The notes under the pieces: model-generated
The model's database searches: none
Told to the model about the DNA's origin: nothing
What the model saw: the letters and a program-made list of their open reading frames with translations, nothing else
Assembly: GCF_001999285.1 (NCBI RefSeq)
Contig: NZ_MLHN01000007.1
Location: 62,001-126,000 of the forward strand
Origin: Rodentibacter genomosp. 1
GTDB taxonomy: Bacteria > Pseudomonadota > Gammaproteobacteria > Enterobacterales > Pasteurellaceae
Reading direction: 5' to 3'
Length of the DNA stretch: 64,000 bases
Shown here: positions 1 through 13,012 of the stretch, piece by piece
Layout of the letters: the number at the start of each line of letters is the position of its first letter
Numbering within the stretch: the stretch's first letter is position 1
Position numbers and translations under genes: made by a program

Positions 1-634
1 CAAATAGCGTTGTCCACGACTTACTATGGCGTGCTTGAAAACAAAGTGCAATCTGCGCAGCTGTGTTTTTGGCTTCGTCTAAGGGTGGCAGTTCATCTAA
101 CGCAAAATAATCGGATTGCAAGGTTTCGGTGTTTGATTGAAATTCACCACTTAATTGCTCACACATCACAAAGGTTTTTAATACACGATAGGCAAAAGGT
201 GGAAAATTGTGTTTATGTTGATCGTGAATGGCAATAATGAAAGTGGGTTTTACCTCAAGACCAGCTTCTTCTTTTACTTCTTTTATTGTATTGCTATGAA
301 TGGTTTCTAACACATCACACCAACCGCCGGGTAGCGACCAAAGTCCATCATTTTCTTGCACCAGCAAAATTTTATCGTTTTTGAAAATTACCGCGCGAGT
401 ATCCACTTTGGGCGTTTGATAGCCTTCTTCACTGCAGAAAAGATGTTTCACGGTTTCTGTTGGGAGTGCCGTTTTATAGCTTAGCATTTCCGCAGAGAGA
501 GCACGTAAGCGTTCATAACGTTCAATATCGTAGATATTTTTACAATAAGTAAGTCCGTTTTGTGCAATGCTTTGGATTTCAATCGCCCAAGTGAGCCAAG
601 GCTCGGTTAGCAGTGAATGAGTGGGTATAGTCAT
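1..634 (-). CDS. Nudix hydrolase (partial, runs off the window start)
   Basis: The reading frame is open from an ATG at 634 to the window edge (211 codons). The protein starts MTIPTHSLLTEPWLTWAIEI, and its first ~65 residues match the small N-terminal domain seen in some ADP-ribose/nucleoside-diphosphate Nudix enzymes. A Nudix box follows, G-x5-E-x7-KE-V-K-EE-A-G-L, after the segment LWSLPGGW. The canonical box has REUxEE, so the arginine is lysine here. Such enzymes cleave nucleoside diphosphates linked to another group; the substrate cannot be read from sequence. It lies downstream of eno on the same strand but beyond a strong terminator, so it probably has its own promoter. Confidence 0.85.
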   Translation of the reverse strand, partial: MTIPTHSLLTEPWLTWAIEIQSIAQNGLTYCKNIYDIERYERLRALSAEMLSYKTALPTETVKHLFCSEEGYQTPKVDTRAVIFKNDKILLVQENDGLWSLPGGWCDVLETIHSNTIKEVKEEAGLEVKPTFIIAIHDQHKHNFPPFAYRVLKTFVMCEQLSGEFQSNTETLQSDYFALDELPPLDEAKNTAAQIALCFQARHSKSWTTLF

Positions 635-645
635 AAAAAACACCT

Positions 646-681
646 TAAAAAAACACCGCACTTTTTCCTAAAAGTGCGGTG
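646..681 (-). terminator. Rho-independent terminator of eno built from paired uptake sequences
   Basis: A perfect 12-bp stem (654-665 with 670-681) and a 4-base loop are formed by two inverted USS cores. On the minus strand the stem is followed by seven T. It lies directly after eno. Confidence 0.9.
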
Positions 682-707
682 CGATTTCAGTTTAAATCAA
701 CCAAAAA

Positions 708-2063
<1,356 letters not shown>

Positions 2064-2077
2064 CTAAATCGCGCGTT

Positions 2078-2106
2078 ATGATAAAGCTATTTTGTTTTTT
2101 TGTCTT
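2078..2106 (-). promoter_or_regulatory. Predicted sigma-70 promoter of eno
   Basis: On the minus strand a -35-like AAGACA (2101-2106) and a -10-like TATCAT (2078-2083) are separated by exactly 17 bases, about 60 bases before the eno start codon. Each hexamer matches the consensus only partly (4/6 and 5/6). Confidence 0.5.
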
Positions 2107-2160
2107 GCAAAAAATGCACTTGCTTTGATCTTTGTCTAATTTTTGAGGGGGAGAAAAATG

Positions 2161-2201
2161 AAAGTGCGGTTAAAATTTTCATAGAATTCTGACCGCACTT
2201 T
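2161..2201 (-). terminator. Inverted USS pair downstream of purB
   Basis: AAAGTGCGGT at 2161-2170 and its exact complement at 2192-2201 enclose a 21-base spacer just beyond the purB stop codon. USS pairs in this orientation commonly act as terminators in Pasteurellaceae. The T-run is weak. Confidence 0.6.
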
Positions 2202-2212
2202 ATTATATCAAG

Positions 2213-4238
<2,026 letters not shown>

Positions 4239-4384
4239 AAAAGAAACGTAATAGACGCAATAAACAGGCTGAAATTGCGTGCAATATAGCATTTTTGCCA
4301 TAGGTTTTGAACTCTCTCATTAAAAAACGCTATATCTTTTGATATGATACCGCCAATTTGTTTGCAAGATAAAAAGGATAAAGT

Positions 4385-5389
4385 ATGACAAAACCAATCG
4401 TATTTAGCGGTGTACAGCCTTCCGGTGAGCTGACTATCGGAAACTATTTAGGCGCATTGCGTAATTGGGTGAAAATGCAAGAGGATTATGAATGTATTTT
4501 CTGCGTGGTGGATTTACACGCAATAACGGTTCGTCAAGATCCGGCGGCATTGCGTAAAGCGACCCTTGATGTGGTGGCACTTTATTTGGCTTGCGGTATC
4601 GATCCTAATAAAGCGACAATTTTTGTTCAATCCCATGTGCCGGAACATACCCAATTAAGTTGGGTGCTCAATTGTTATACTTATTTTGGTGAAATGAGCC
4701 GTATGACTCAGTTTAAAGATAAATCGGCACGTTATGCAGAAAATATTAATGTGGGGTTGTTTGATTATCCGGTGTTGATGGCTGCGGATATTTTACTTTA
4801 TCAAGCCAAAAGTGTGCCGGTGGGGGATGATCAAAAACAGCATTTGGAAATTACCCGTGATATCGCAAACCGTTTTAATGCACTTTATGGTGATATTTTC
4901 ACCATTCCTGAAATTTTTATTGGCAAAGCAGGTGCCCGTATTATGTCATTACAGGATCCGGAAAAGAAAATGTCAAAATCTGATGATAATCGAAACAATG
5001 TCGTCACACTTTTAGAAGATCCAAAATCTGTGGCGAAGAAAATTAAACGTGCGGTGACGGATTCTGATGAACCGCCAATGGTTCGTTATGATGTGAAAAA
5101 CAAGGCCGGCGTATCGAATTTATTGGATATTCTTTCTGCCGTAACAGATAAATCCATTGCCGAACTGGAACAAGAATTTGAAGGAAAAATGTACGGTCAT
5201 TTAAAAACGGCGGTGGCTGATGAAGTATCAAATTTACTTGCAGGGTTACAAGCTCTTTTCCAAGAATACCGCAATAATGAAGCCTTGCTTGATGACGTTC
5301 TTCGCCAAGGGGCGGAAAAAGCACGTGTTAAAGCACAAGAAACCTTAACAAAAGTCTATGAAGCGGTAGGCTTTGTGGCGGCAAAATAG
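4385..5389 (+). CDS. trpS: Tryptophanyl-tRNA synthetase
   Basis: A 334-residue class I aminoacyl-tRNA synthetase charging tRNA-Trp in the cytoplasm. The HIGH-type signature is TIGN (residues 17-20) and the KMSKS loop is KMSKS at 195-199, spaced as in bacterial TrpRS. The start is preceded by AAAAAGGATAAAGT, a good ribosome binding site. A -10-like TATGAT at 4343 lies upstream. The next gene starts 20 bases after the stop and is probably co-transcribed. Confidence 0.97.
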   Translation: MTKPIVFSGVQPSGELTIGNYLGALRNWVKMQEDYECIFCVVDLHAITVRQDPAALRKATLDVVALYLACGIDPNKATIFVQSHVPEHTQLSWVLNCYTYFGEMSRMTQFKDKSARYAENINVGLFDYPVLMAADILLYQAKSVPVGDDQKQHLEITRDIANRFNALYGDIFTIPEIFIGKAGARIMSLQDPEKKMSKSDDNRNNVVTLLEDPKSVAKKIKRAVTDSDEPPMVRYDVKNKAGVSNLLDILSAVTDKSIAELEQEFEGKMYGHLKTAVADEVSNLLAGLQALFQEYRNNEALLDDVLRQGAEKARVKAQETLTKVYEAVGFVAAK

Positions 5390-5408
5390 AGATAAAAAGG
5401 AAAGAAAG

Positions 5409-5699
5409 ATGGCAATTCAAACAGAAAAACCCATTGAATGTGTGGGCTGTAATACTTTCGATATGAAATCATTATTTGATAATCGAGATTGTACCCAAGA
5501 GATCAACTATATCTATGACACCCAAGAACAGGCGCAAACCGCACTTGATTTCTTCACTGAGAAAGCCCGTGAGGTTGAAAGTGAACCTTGTGAAATTCAG
5601 TCGGAAATTACTAAAGTCGATGACGGCTATTTATTAAAGGCAAAATTTGCTTTTTGTTGTCAGGCGGAATTGGTGATCTTCCAAATGAAGGCTGCATAA
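5409..5699 (+). CDS. YfcZ/YiiS family (DUF406) small protein
   Basis: A 96-residue protein starting [19 protein letters not shown] with a ribosome binding site (AAGGAAAGA) just upstream. It matches the DUF406 family of E. coli YfcZ and YiiS: Cys-containing N-terminus (CVGC), a central alpha/beta region and a Cys pair near the end (FCCQAEL). The function of the family is not established; its ferredoxin-like alpha/beta pattern is an inference. It follows trpS closely on the same strand. Confidence 0.85.
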   Translation: MAIQTEKPIECVGCNTFDMKSLFDNRDCTQEINYIYDTQEQAQTALDFFTEKAREVESEPCEIQSEITKVDDGYLLKAKFAFCCQAELVIFQMKAA

Positions 5700-5749
5700 C
5701 GCAACGAAAAGTGCGATTGAAATTCTCTGAATTTACGCAACATTATGAA

Positions 5750-5830
5750 GTAGGGACACACTGCGTGTGTCCGTTATAAAATAAAATTATTTCAATATGT
5801 TACAAGTGGACACACGCAGTGTGTCCCTAC
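5750..5830. repeat. Dispersed palindromic repeat, core-only copy
   Basis: An 81-bp imperfect palindrome whose arms read GTAGGGACACACTGCGTGTG and the complement, around an AT-rich centre (ATTTCAATATGTTA). The same core occurs inside longer elements at 14599-14755, 32841-32997 and 34532-34691. This copy lacks the outer ATTATGT-type ends, so it is truncated or the ends have decayed. Confidence 0.9.
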
Positions 5831-5880
5831 GAACCTTAAACCACCTTTTCCAAGCGCAATAGAATACGAAGTTTCTCTCG

Positions 5881-6087
5881 GTTTATCCAATTTGCCGAGC
5901 AAAGCACATAGCATTAATCGGTGAACTAAGCAAAGCCATTTAGGTTTATCGTGAACGGGCAGATTTTAACCCCGTGCGGATTGAACTTGCTATTGTCCTG
6001 TTTATGGATAAACAAAACACCGCTGCTATGGCGCAGTTATTCCGACAATATATTCTACAACCGTCAAAACCTGAATTTGATTTTTGA
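5881..6087 (+). pseudogene. Remnant resembling the N-terminal TPR region of a DUF560/Slam protein
   Basis: In one frame the DNA reads GELSKAI, stop, VYRERADFNPVRIELAIVLF, then MDKQNTAAMAQLFRQYIL and a second stop at 6085-6087. The pattern (short helix pair, an N-P-V-R-x-E-L-A motif, Q-N-x-A-A-x-x-Q-F) resembles the N-terminal repeat region of surface lipoprotein assembly modifiers (DUF560). There is no start codon, an in-frame stop at 5941 and no downstream barrel, so it is not functional. Family assignment is by eye. Confidence 0.45.
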
Positions 6088-6145
6088 GAAATCCTTTTAA
6101 ATTCTATTGTAAATTGAGGACGCTGTGCCAGCCTCCCCACAATCT

Positions 6146-6310
6146 CTATTTAGAAAGAAAAATCTTGATTAATAACCAAATTGCCGCAGCATCATCTACT
6201 AGGCCCAAAGGGCCGAGTACGGCTTCCGGTAGAATATCAATCGGGCTAAACAGATAAATCAAAATTACCACGATTTTGAGTAATTTTGTTTTATTCATTT
6301 GAGAAAACAT
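6146..6310 (-). CDS. Short DUF1232 (YkvA-like) membrane protein
   Basis: A 54-codon frame starting MFSQMNKTKLLKIVVILIYL. It contains the DUF1232 hallmark, a hydrophobic helix followed by SPIDILPEAVLGPLGLVDDA, and ends LIKIFLSK. A ribosome binding site (AAGG, 7-base spacing) precedes the ATG at 6310; an in-frame ATG at 6298 is the alternative start. It begins 3 bases after the stop codon of the upstream ferredoxin gene, so the two form an operon. Function unknown. Confidence 0.75.
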   Translation of the reverse strand: MFSQMNKTKLLKIVVILIYLFSPIDILPEAVLGPLGLVDDAAAIWLLIKIFLSK

Positions 6311-6313
6311 AGC

Positions 6314-7429
<1,116 letters not shown>

Positions 7430-7452
7430 TTGGGATTTCTTTGATCTAAATC

Positions 7453-7481
7453 GTTACAACATTCTGAGAACTCGGTATAAT
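7453..7481 (+). promoter_or_regulatory. Predicted promoter of pgk-fba
   Basis: GTTACA (7453-7458) and a perfect TATAAT (7476-7481) are separated by 17 bases and lie about 45 bases before the pgk start codon. Confidence 0.65.
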
Positions 7482-7525
7482 GTGCAAGTTTCAATTTTAA
7501 CTTTAACCAACAAAGAGGATAGATT

Positions 7526-8689
7526 ATGTCAGTAATCAAAATGACCGACTTAGATTTAGCGGGCAAACGTGTGTTTATCCGTGCAGATCTTAATGTACCG
7601 GTAAAAGACGGCAAAGTGACTTCCGATGCACGTATTCGTGCAACCATCCCAACTTTGAAGTTAGCCCTTGAAAAAGGGGCGAAAGTGATGGTGACGTCTC
7701 ACTTAGGTCGTCCGACTGAAGGGGAATTTAAACCTGAAGATTCTTTACAACCGGTTGTTGATTATTTGAACGAACATCTTGATGTTCCTGTGCGTTTAGT
7801 GCGTGATTACCTTGATGGTGTGGATGTAAAAGAAGGCGAAATCGTTGTTTTAGAAAACGTTCGTGTAAACAAAGGTGAAAAGAAAAATGATCCTGAATTA
7901 GGGAAAAAATATGCTGCACTTTGTGACGTATTCGTGATGGATGCATTCGGTACCGCACACCGTGCACAAGCTTCAACTTATGGTGTTGCTGAATTTGCGC
8001 CGGTTGCTTGTGCCGGTCCATTGCTTGCCGCTGAGTTAGATGCCTTAGGTAAAGCGTTAAAAGAACCTGCTCGTCCAATGGTGGCAATTGTAGGCGGTTC
8101 TAAAGTTTCCACAAAATTAGAAGTGTTAAACTCTCTTTCAAAAATTGCTGATCAAATTATCGTGGGTGGCGGTATTGCAAATACGTTCATCGCTGCGGCC
8201 GGTCACAATGTAGGTAAATCTTTGTATGAAGAAGATTTAATTCCTGTGGCAAAAGAATTAGCCGCCAGTACGGATATTCCCGTTCCGGTTGATGTGCGTG
8301 TAGGAACAGAATTTTCTGAAACAGCACCAGCAACCGAAAAAGCCGTGACTGAAGTAAAAGACGATGAATCCATTTTTGATATTGGTGATAAATCTGCAGA
8401 GCAATTGGCTGAAATCATCAAAAATGCGAAAACCGTTTTATGGAATGGGCCAGTAGGCGTGTTTGAATTCCCTAATTTCCGTAAAGGGACTGAAGTGATT
8501 TCTCACGCTATTGCCAATAGTGATGCATTCTCTATTGCCGGTGGTGGTGATACCCTTGCCGCGATCGATTTATTTGGCATTGCAGATAAAATTTCTTACA
8601 TTTCAACCGGTGGCGGTGCATTCTTAGAATTTGTCGAAGGTAAAGTATTGCCTGCGGTGGAAATTCTTGAAAAACGTGCGAACGGTTAA
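7526..8689 (+). CDS. pgk: Phosphoglycerate kinase
   Basis: A 387-residue protein, the standard bacterial length. It transfers phosphate between 1,3-bisphosphoglycerate and ADP in glycolysis. The substrate-binding RADLNVPV near residue 20, the hinge region and the nucleotide loop GGGDTLAA near residue 350 are present. An AGAGGATAG ribosome binding site precedes the ATG. The downstream fba gene is 81 bases away on the same strand with a hairpin between them, the gene order common in gamma-proteobacteria. Confidence 0.98.
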   Translation: MSVIKMTDLDLAGKRVFIRADLNVPVKDGKVTSDARIRATIPTLKLALEKGAKVMVTSHLGRPTEGEFKPEDSLQPVVDYLNEHLDVPVRLVRDYLDGVDVKEGEIVVLENVRVNKGEKKNDPELGKKYAALCDVFVMDAFGTAHRAQASTYGVAEFAPVACAGPLLAAELDALGKALKEPARPMVAIVGGSKVSTKLEVLNSLSKIADQIIVGGGIANTFIAAAGHNVGKSLYEEDLIPVAKELAASTDIPVPVDVRVGTEFSETAPATEKAVTEVKDDESIFDIGDKSAEQLAEIIKNAKTVLWNGPVGVFEFPNFRKGTEVISHAIANSDAFSIAGGGDTLAAIDLFGIADKISYISTGGGAFLEFVEGKVLPAVEILEKRANG

Positions 8690-8705
8690 TTAACCGAATA
8701 TGATG

Positions 8706-8733
8706 ATGGTGTGTGTTAAATGACATACACCAT
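8706..8733. other. Intercistronic hairpin between pgk and fba
   Basis: Two 11-base arms (8706-8716 and 8723-8733) pair with one mismatch around a 6-base loop. There is no T-run, so it is more likely an attenuating or mRNA-processing hairpin than a full terminator. Confidence 0.5.
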
Positions 8734-8770
8734 ATAAAAGTTCTTAACATTTAAAGAAGGAAACAACAAG

Positions 8771-9847
8771 ATGGGTTTATTAGATATTGTAAAACCGGGT
8801 GTATTGACCGGTGAAGATGTGCAGAAAGTGTTTGCTTATGCAAAAGAGAATAATTTTGCTATTCCGGCAGTAAACTGTGTAGGTTCGGATTCCGTGAATG
8901 CGGTATTAGAAACGGCGGCACGCGTAAAAGCCCCTGTGATTGTTCAATTTTCTAACGGTGGTGCGTCTTTCTATGCGGGTAAAGGTATTAAACCTGCATC
9001 AGGTACGCGTGCCGATGTATTAGGTGCGATTGCCGGTGCGAAACATGTTCATACTCTCGCAAAAGAATACGGTGTGCCGGTTATTCTTCACACTGACCAC
9101 GCTGCGAAGAAATTACTTCCATGGATTGATGGTTTGTTAGAAGCAGGTGAAAAACACTTTGCTGAAACCGGTCGTCCATTATTTTCTTCTCATATGATTG
9201 ATTTATCTGAAGAGCCAATGGAAGAAAATATGGCAATTTGCCGTGAATATCTTGCTCGTATGGATAAAATCGGGATGACTCTTGAAATTGAAATCGGTAT
9301 CACCGGTGGTGAAGAAGACGGCGTAGATAATTCAGATGTGGAAGAGTCTAAACTCTATACCCAACCTGAAGACGTATTATACGTTTATGACCAATTAAAT
9401 CCGGTCAGCCCGAACTTTACTGTTGCAGCGGCATTCGGTAATGTACATGGTGTTTATAAACCGGGTAACGTGAAATTAAAACCGTCTATTCTAGGGGCAT
9501 CACAAGAATTTGTGGCAAAAGAACGTAATCTTCCGGCTAAACCAATTAACTTTGTATTCCATGGTGGATCAGGTTCTTCTCGTGAAGAAATCCGTGAAGC
9601 AATTGGTTACGGTGCAATCAAAATGAACATTGATACTGATACGCAATGGGCAGCTTGGGATGGTATCTTAAACTTCTACAAAGCAAATGAAGCTTATTTA
9701 CAAGGTCAATTAGGTAACCCTGAAGGACCGGACGTACCAAACAAAAAATACTATGATCCACGTGTTTGGTTACGCAAAATGGAAGAATCCATGTCTAAAC
9801 GCCTAGAACAGTCTTTCGAAGACTTAAACTGTGTTGATGTTTTATAA
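8771..9847 (+). CDS. fbaA: Class II fructose-bisphosphate aldolase
   Basis: A 358-residue zinc-dependent aldolase that cleaves fructose-1,6-bisphosphate to glyceraldehyde-3-phosphate and dihydroxyacetone phosphate. The zinc/catalytic motif LHTDHAAKK near residue 110, the acidic segment EIEIGITGGEEDGVDN and the C-terminal phosphate-binding HGGSGSS and NIDTDTQ segments are visible. AGAAGGAAACAACAAG precedes the ATG. Terminated by the USS hairpin at 9871-9897. Confidence 0.98.
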   Translation: MGLLDIVKPGVLTGEDVQKVFAYAKENNFAIPAVNCVGSDSVNAVLETAARVKAPVIVQFSNGGASFYAGKGIKPASGTRADVLGAIAGAKHVHTLAKEYGVPVILHTDHAAKKLLPWIDGLLEAGEKHFAETGRPLFSSHMIDLSEEPMEENMAICREYLARMDKIGMTLEIEIGITGGEEDGVDNSDVEESKLYTQPEDVLYVYDQLNPVSPNFTVAAAFGNVHGVYKPGNVKLKPSILGASQEFVAKERNLPAKPINFVFHGGSGSSREEIREAIGYGAIKMNIDTDTQWAAWDGILNFYKANEAYLQGQLGNPEGPDVPNKKYYDPRVWLRKMEESMSKRLEQSFEDLNCVDVL

Positions 9848-9870
9848 TCCACAAAAATAGCATAAAATAC

Positions 9871-9897
9871 AACCGCACTTTTTAGTGCGGTTTTTTT
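9871..9897 (+). terminator. Rho-independent terminator of fbaA (USS pair)
   Basis: A perfect 9-bp stem (9871-9879 with 9884-9892), a T-rich 4-base loop and a run of T after the stem. Confidence 0.9.
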
Positions 9898-9915
9898 ATA
9901 TTTGAGTGATGATTT

Positions 9916-11166
9916 ATGCAAATTTCAAAACAGAATTTTCTCCCCTTTTTAGCTAACTTTGGTATTAGTGCTTTCTTTTTATCCGTATTGACTTTTAAAG
10001 GTGGGCATAATTTTGCCCCATTCTTTTTAATGGCTTTAGGGATTGGTTACGGTATTTATGGGCTAATTAAAAAGTTTAAATGGAATTTATCTCAAGAGGA
10101 TAAATGGCTGATTTATAGTTATATTTTTTATTTTTCTGTCTTTGTCCTTTCCTTTTTGGTGAATGACGAAAAGGGAAGAGTGCTAGATAATCCAAGCCGT
10201 GCAATTTTACTAATTCCGACTTTAGTTTTATTGTTAAGAATACCATTAAAGTTATGTGCATTGATTTATGCCATCCCGTTAGGCTCGGTGATTGTCGGGC
10301 TTGTCGCTCTTTATGATAAATTTATTTTGCATAGTCCTATGGCGTATTCCCCCCGTACAATGCAAATTCAAGGCGGTGATATTGCCATGTCGTTAGGCTT
10401 GTTTAGTCTTGTGATTGGGCTTTATTACTGGCAAAAATCTCAGAAAAAAATCACCGCACTTTGTATTCTTGCCTCATTTTTCGGTATCTTAGGTAGTATT
10501 CTTTCGACCGCCCGTGGGGGCTGGGTCGCATTGCCGATTATGCTGATTGTGATGCTATGGATTTACCGTCATTCACTTTCAAAAAAATTCTTCCTTGGGG
10601 TGATTAGCTTGTTTGTTATCGCCCTTATTGGGATCAGTCAAATGCCAAATAGCCGAATGATGGAGCGTTTTTCTTTAATTCATACTGATATTGCTAGCTA
10701 TGAGAAAAACAATGCCAATACATCGCTTGGGCTACGTTTTGACATGTGGAAAAGTGCGGTTCTAATGATAAAGGAAAAATCAATTTTCGGATGGGGAGAG
10801 AAAGGCTCGATAGAAAAGCGTAAGCAAGATGTTCAAGGGAATGTGGTAACCGGAAATATTGGGCAATTCGATCATGCTCATAATCAGTATCTTGATGATT
10901 TTTCTAAACGGGGTGTGATTGGATTTATTGCTTTGCTAGGGGTTTTACTGGTGCCGTTGTATCAATTTAAACGCAATTTAAATAGTGCCTCTTTTGATGT
11001 TAAATTAGTGGCGACTTTAGGCACAGTACATATTCTTTCAATTATGATTTACTGTTTAAGCCAAGGTTTTTTAACACATAATTCCGGTAATATTTTCTAT
11101 CTTTTATTAACCGTTGTGTTTTATGCGATGTTAAGGCAAGCAGAAAAAACACAAAATTTGGAGTAA
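9916..11166 (+). CDS. O-antigen ligase-like membrane protein
   Basis: A 416-residue polytopic membrane protein with roughly ten hydrophobic segments and a large periplasmic-type loop (about residues 245-325) with the Wzy_C/WaaL-type motif FDHAHNQYLDDFSKRGV, whose histidine is conserved in O-antigen ligases. Members transfer polymer from undecaprenyl diphosphate to lipid A-core at the periplasmic face. In the Haemophilus group such a protein could act on lipooligosaccharide or on protein glycosylation; the sequence does not discriminate. It is followed after 2 bases by a family 9 glycosyltransferase, indicating an operon for cell-surface glycan. Confidence 0.8.
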   Translation: MQISKQNFLPFLANFGISAFFLSVLTFKGGHNFAPFFLMALGIGYGIYGLIKKFKWNLSQEDKWLIYSYIFYFSVFVLSFLVNDEKGRVLDNPSRAILLIPTLVLLLRIPLKLCALIYAIPLGSVIVGLVALYDKFILHSPMAYSPRTMQIQGGDIAMSLGLFSLVIGLYYWQKSQKKITALCILASFFGILGSILSTARGGWVALPIMLIVMLWIYRHSLSKKFFLGVISLFVIALIGISQMPNSRMMERFSLIHTDIASYEKNNANTSLGLRFDMWKSAVLMIKEKSIFGWGEKGSIEKRKQDVQGNVVTGNIGQFDHAHNQYLDDFSKRGVIGFIALLGVLLVPLYQFKRNLNSASFDVKLVATLGTVHILSIMIYCLSQGFLTHNSGNIFYLLLTVVFYAMLRQAEKTQNLE

Positions 11167-11168
11167 TA

Positions 11169-12206
11169 ATGATGAAAAAAATGTTGCTTATTCGTAATGA
11201 TAAACTCGGTGATTTTATGCAGGCATGGCCGGCTTTCGCTATGCTGAAAGCGTCGAATCCTTCACTAAAATTGACCGCACTTGTGCCGAGTTATACCGCT
11301 CCGCTTGCACAAATTTGTCCTTATTTGGATGATGTGATTATTGATAGTAAAAAAGACGACAAAGCAGATTTTAACCGCCTTATTCATGAGATTAAAATAA
11401 GAAACTTTGATGCGATGATCAGTTTTTTTTCCAATACGCATAATGCTAAATTAGCTTGGAAAAGCGGGATTAAATATCGCCTCGCTCCAGCAACAAAAGT
11501 GATTCAATTTCTTTATAATCATCGTCTCACACAACGCCGTTCCCGTTCAGAAAAATCAGAGGCGGAATATAATCAGGACTTAGTACGGGCATTTTTAAAA
11601 AAATATAATATGCCGATTATTGAGCCAAAACCACCCTATCTTGTATTAGATAAAAGTGCGGTTGGAAATCAGCGTATTTTTTTACAAGAAACCTTGGGGC
11701 TTTCAGCGAAGAAGAAATGGATTTTTGTGCATAGCGGTTCAGGAGGCTCGGCAACGAATCTATCGCTTGCTCAATATGCCGAACTCATTCAAGGACTACT
11801 CGCGGTGCTTGATTGTCAAATAGTGTTGACCGCCGGCCCTGGTGAAAGTGAGAAAGCTCATGAAGTGGCACAATTAGTGAGCGATTCACGCGTGGTTATT
11901 TATGATAAAAATAAAGGGTTGGTTGATTTTGCCCATTCTTTAGCTTGTGCCGATTTATTTATTGCCGGTTCGACAGGGCCGTTGCATTTAAGCAGTGCCT
12001 TTAATCTTCCAACGGTAGGGTTTTATCCTAATAGCCGTTCCTCTCAACCAAGGCGTTGGAAACCGATTAACGATTCGGATAAACACCTCGCATTTTGTCC
12101 TCCTGCCGGTAAAGAAACACAAATGAATTTAGGCTTAATTTCAATCCCACTGGCATTAACGAAGATCATTCCTTTCATTCAACGAGTGTGGCAGGTGGGA
12201 AATTAA
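11169..12206 (+). CDS. Family 9 glycosyltransferase (heptosyltransferase-like)
   Basis: A 345-residue protein starting MMKKMLLIRNDKLGDFMQAW, with the family 9 signature R-x-D-x-L-G-D at the N-terminus and the nucleotide-sugar motif GSTGPLHLSSA in the C-terminal domain. GT9 enzymes transfer ADP-heptose or related sugars during lipooligosaccharide core assembly at the inner membrane. GGAG precedes two adjacent ATGs (11169, 11172). It starts 2 bases after the ligase-like gene. Its last 51 bases overlap the end of the convergent YczE-type gene. Which sugar is transferred is not known. Confidence 0.82.
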   Translation: MMKKMLLIRNDKLGDFMQAWPAFAMLKASNPSLKLTALVPSYTAPLAQICPYLDDVIIDSKKDDKADFNRLIHEIKIRNFDAMISFFSNTHNAKLAWKSGIKYRLAPATKVIQFLYNHRLTQRRSRSEKSEAEYNQDLVRAFLKKYNMPIIEPKPPYLVLDKSAVGNQRIFLQETLGLSAKKKWIFVHSGSGGSATNLSLAQYAELIQGLLAVLDCQIVLTAGPGESEKAHEVAQLVSDSRVVIYDKNKGLVDFAHSLACADLFIAGSTGPLHLSSAFNLPTVGFYPNSRSSQPRRWKPINDSDKHLAFCPPAGKETQMNLGLISIPLALTKIIPFIQRVWQVGN

Positions 12207-12821
12207 ACGAAGATAGCCCTGTACAATCCAACCAATTCCGGTGGCGAATATGAGTGTGCCAATCCCTACGGTGCCACCGAGGATAAAGCCTAATAGACAA
12301 ATAGATACTTCAAGGGTTGTACGAACAATACCCACGTTTAGCTGAAAACGTTGGCATAATCCCACCATTAAGCCGTCCCGAGGTCCTGCCCCCAAATGAC
12401 AGCTGAGGTAAAACGCCGTGCCTAATCCATATAACAAGATCCCAGCAAGACCAAAGGCGAGCCGTCCTGAAAGTGCGGTCGGTGGTGGTAAAATTTTTGT
12501 GGTCAGCCCTAGAAAGAAAGCGATTACAATCATATTTAAAATCGTGCCTAACCCAAAACGCAGCTTTAACGGCAGCCAGGCAAACATCACAATGCAACTG
12601 ATAAAAAATGATGACCAACCTATGCTGATTTGAGTTTGTAACGCTACCCCTTGAGAAAGTACCGTCCAAGGCGTTGATCCTAACCCTGAAAGTACAATTA
12701 ATCCATCGCCTATCCCTAAAGTAGCTAAGGATAAGATTAAAACCGATAAGGTTGAGAAATTTGCAGACCACAAGGAACTTGCCGCCCAACGAGGATAGGG
12801 AAGAACTCGGGATTTTTTCAT
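12156..12821 (-). CDS. YczE/YitT-type integral membrane protein
   Basis: A 221-residue protein with five to six hydrophobic segments and the family motif HLGAGPRDGLMVGL near residue 145; an earlier half-repeat reads GLGSTPWTVLSQG, which gives the internal duplication typical of YczE proteins. Function unknown; related proteins are often predicted transporters. The ATG at 12821 has AGGT at 6-base spacing. The 3' end overlaps the convergent glycosyltransferase gene by 51 bases. Confidence 0.75.
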   Translation of the reverse strand: MKKSRVLPYPRWAASSLWSANFSTLSVLILSLATLGIGDGLIVLSGLGSTPWTVLSQGVALQTQISIGWSSFFISCIVMFAWLPLKLRFGLGTILNMIVIAFFLGLTTKILPPPTALSGRLAFGLAGILLYGLGTAFYLSCHLGAGPRDGLMVGLCQRFQLNVGIVRTTLEVSICLLGFILGGTVGIGTLIFATGIGWIVQGYLRLISHLPHSLNERNDLR

Positions 12822-12929
12822 AAATTACCTAGAGGGAGAAAAGATTACTATGCTACTGGAAATAGATTAAAACGAAAATATTTTAATGCCATATTATATA
12901 ACAGAATTGATTTTCCTTATTCTTGATAA

Positions 12930-12945
12930 TGTGATCTAAGTCACA
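12930..12945. promoter_or_regulatory. CRP binding site upstream of yjjI
   Basis: TGTGATCTAAGTCACA is a perfect TGTGA-N6-TCACA palindrome centred about 75 bases before the yjjI start codon, implying cAMP-CRP control; a related FNR-type input is possible given the anaerobic enzyme. Confidence 0.8.
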
Positions 12946-13012
12946 TTCTTAAAATTGCCTTACTAGAAGGGCTGAACTACAATACCTCATCTTTTCTATT
13001 CAGGTAAATATT

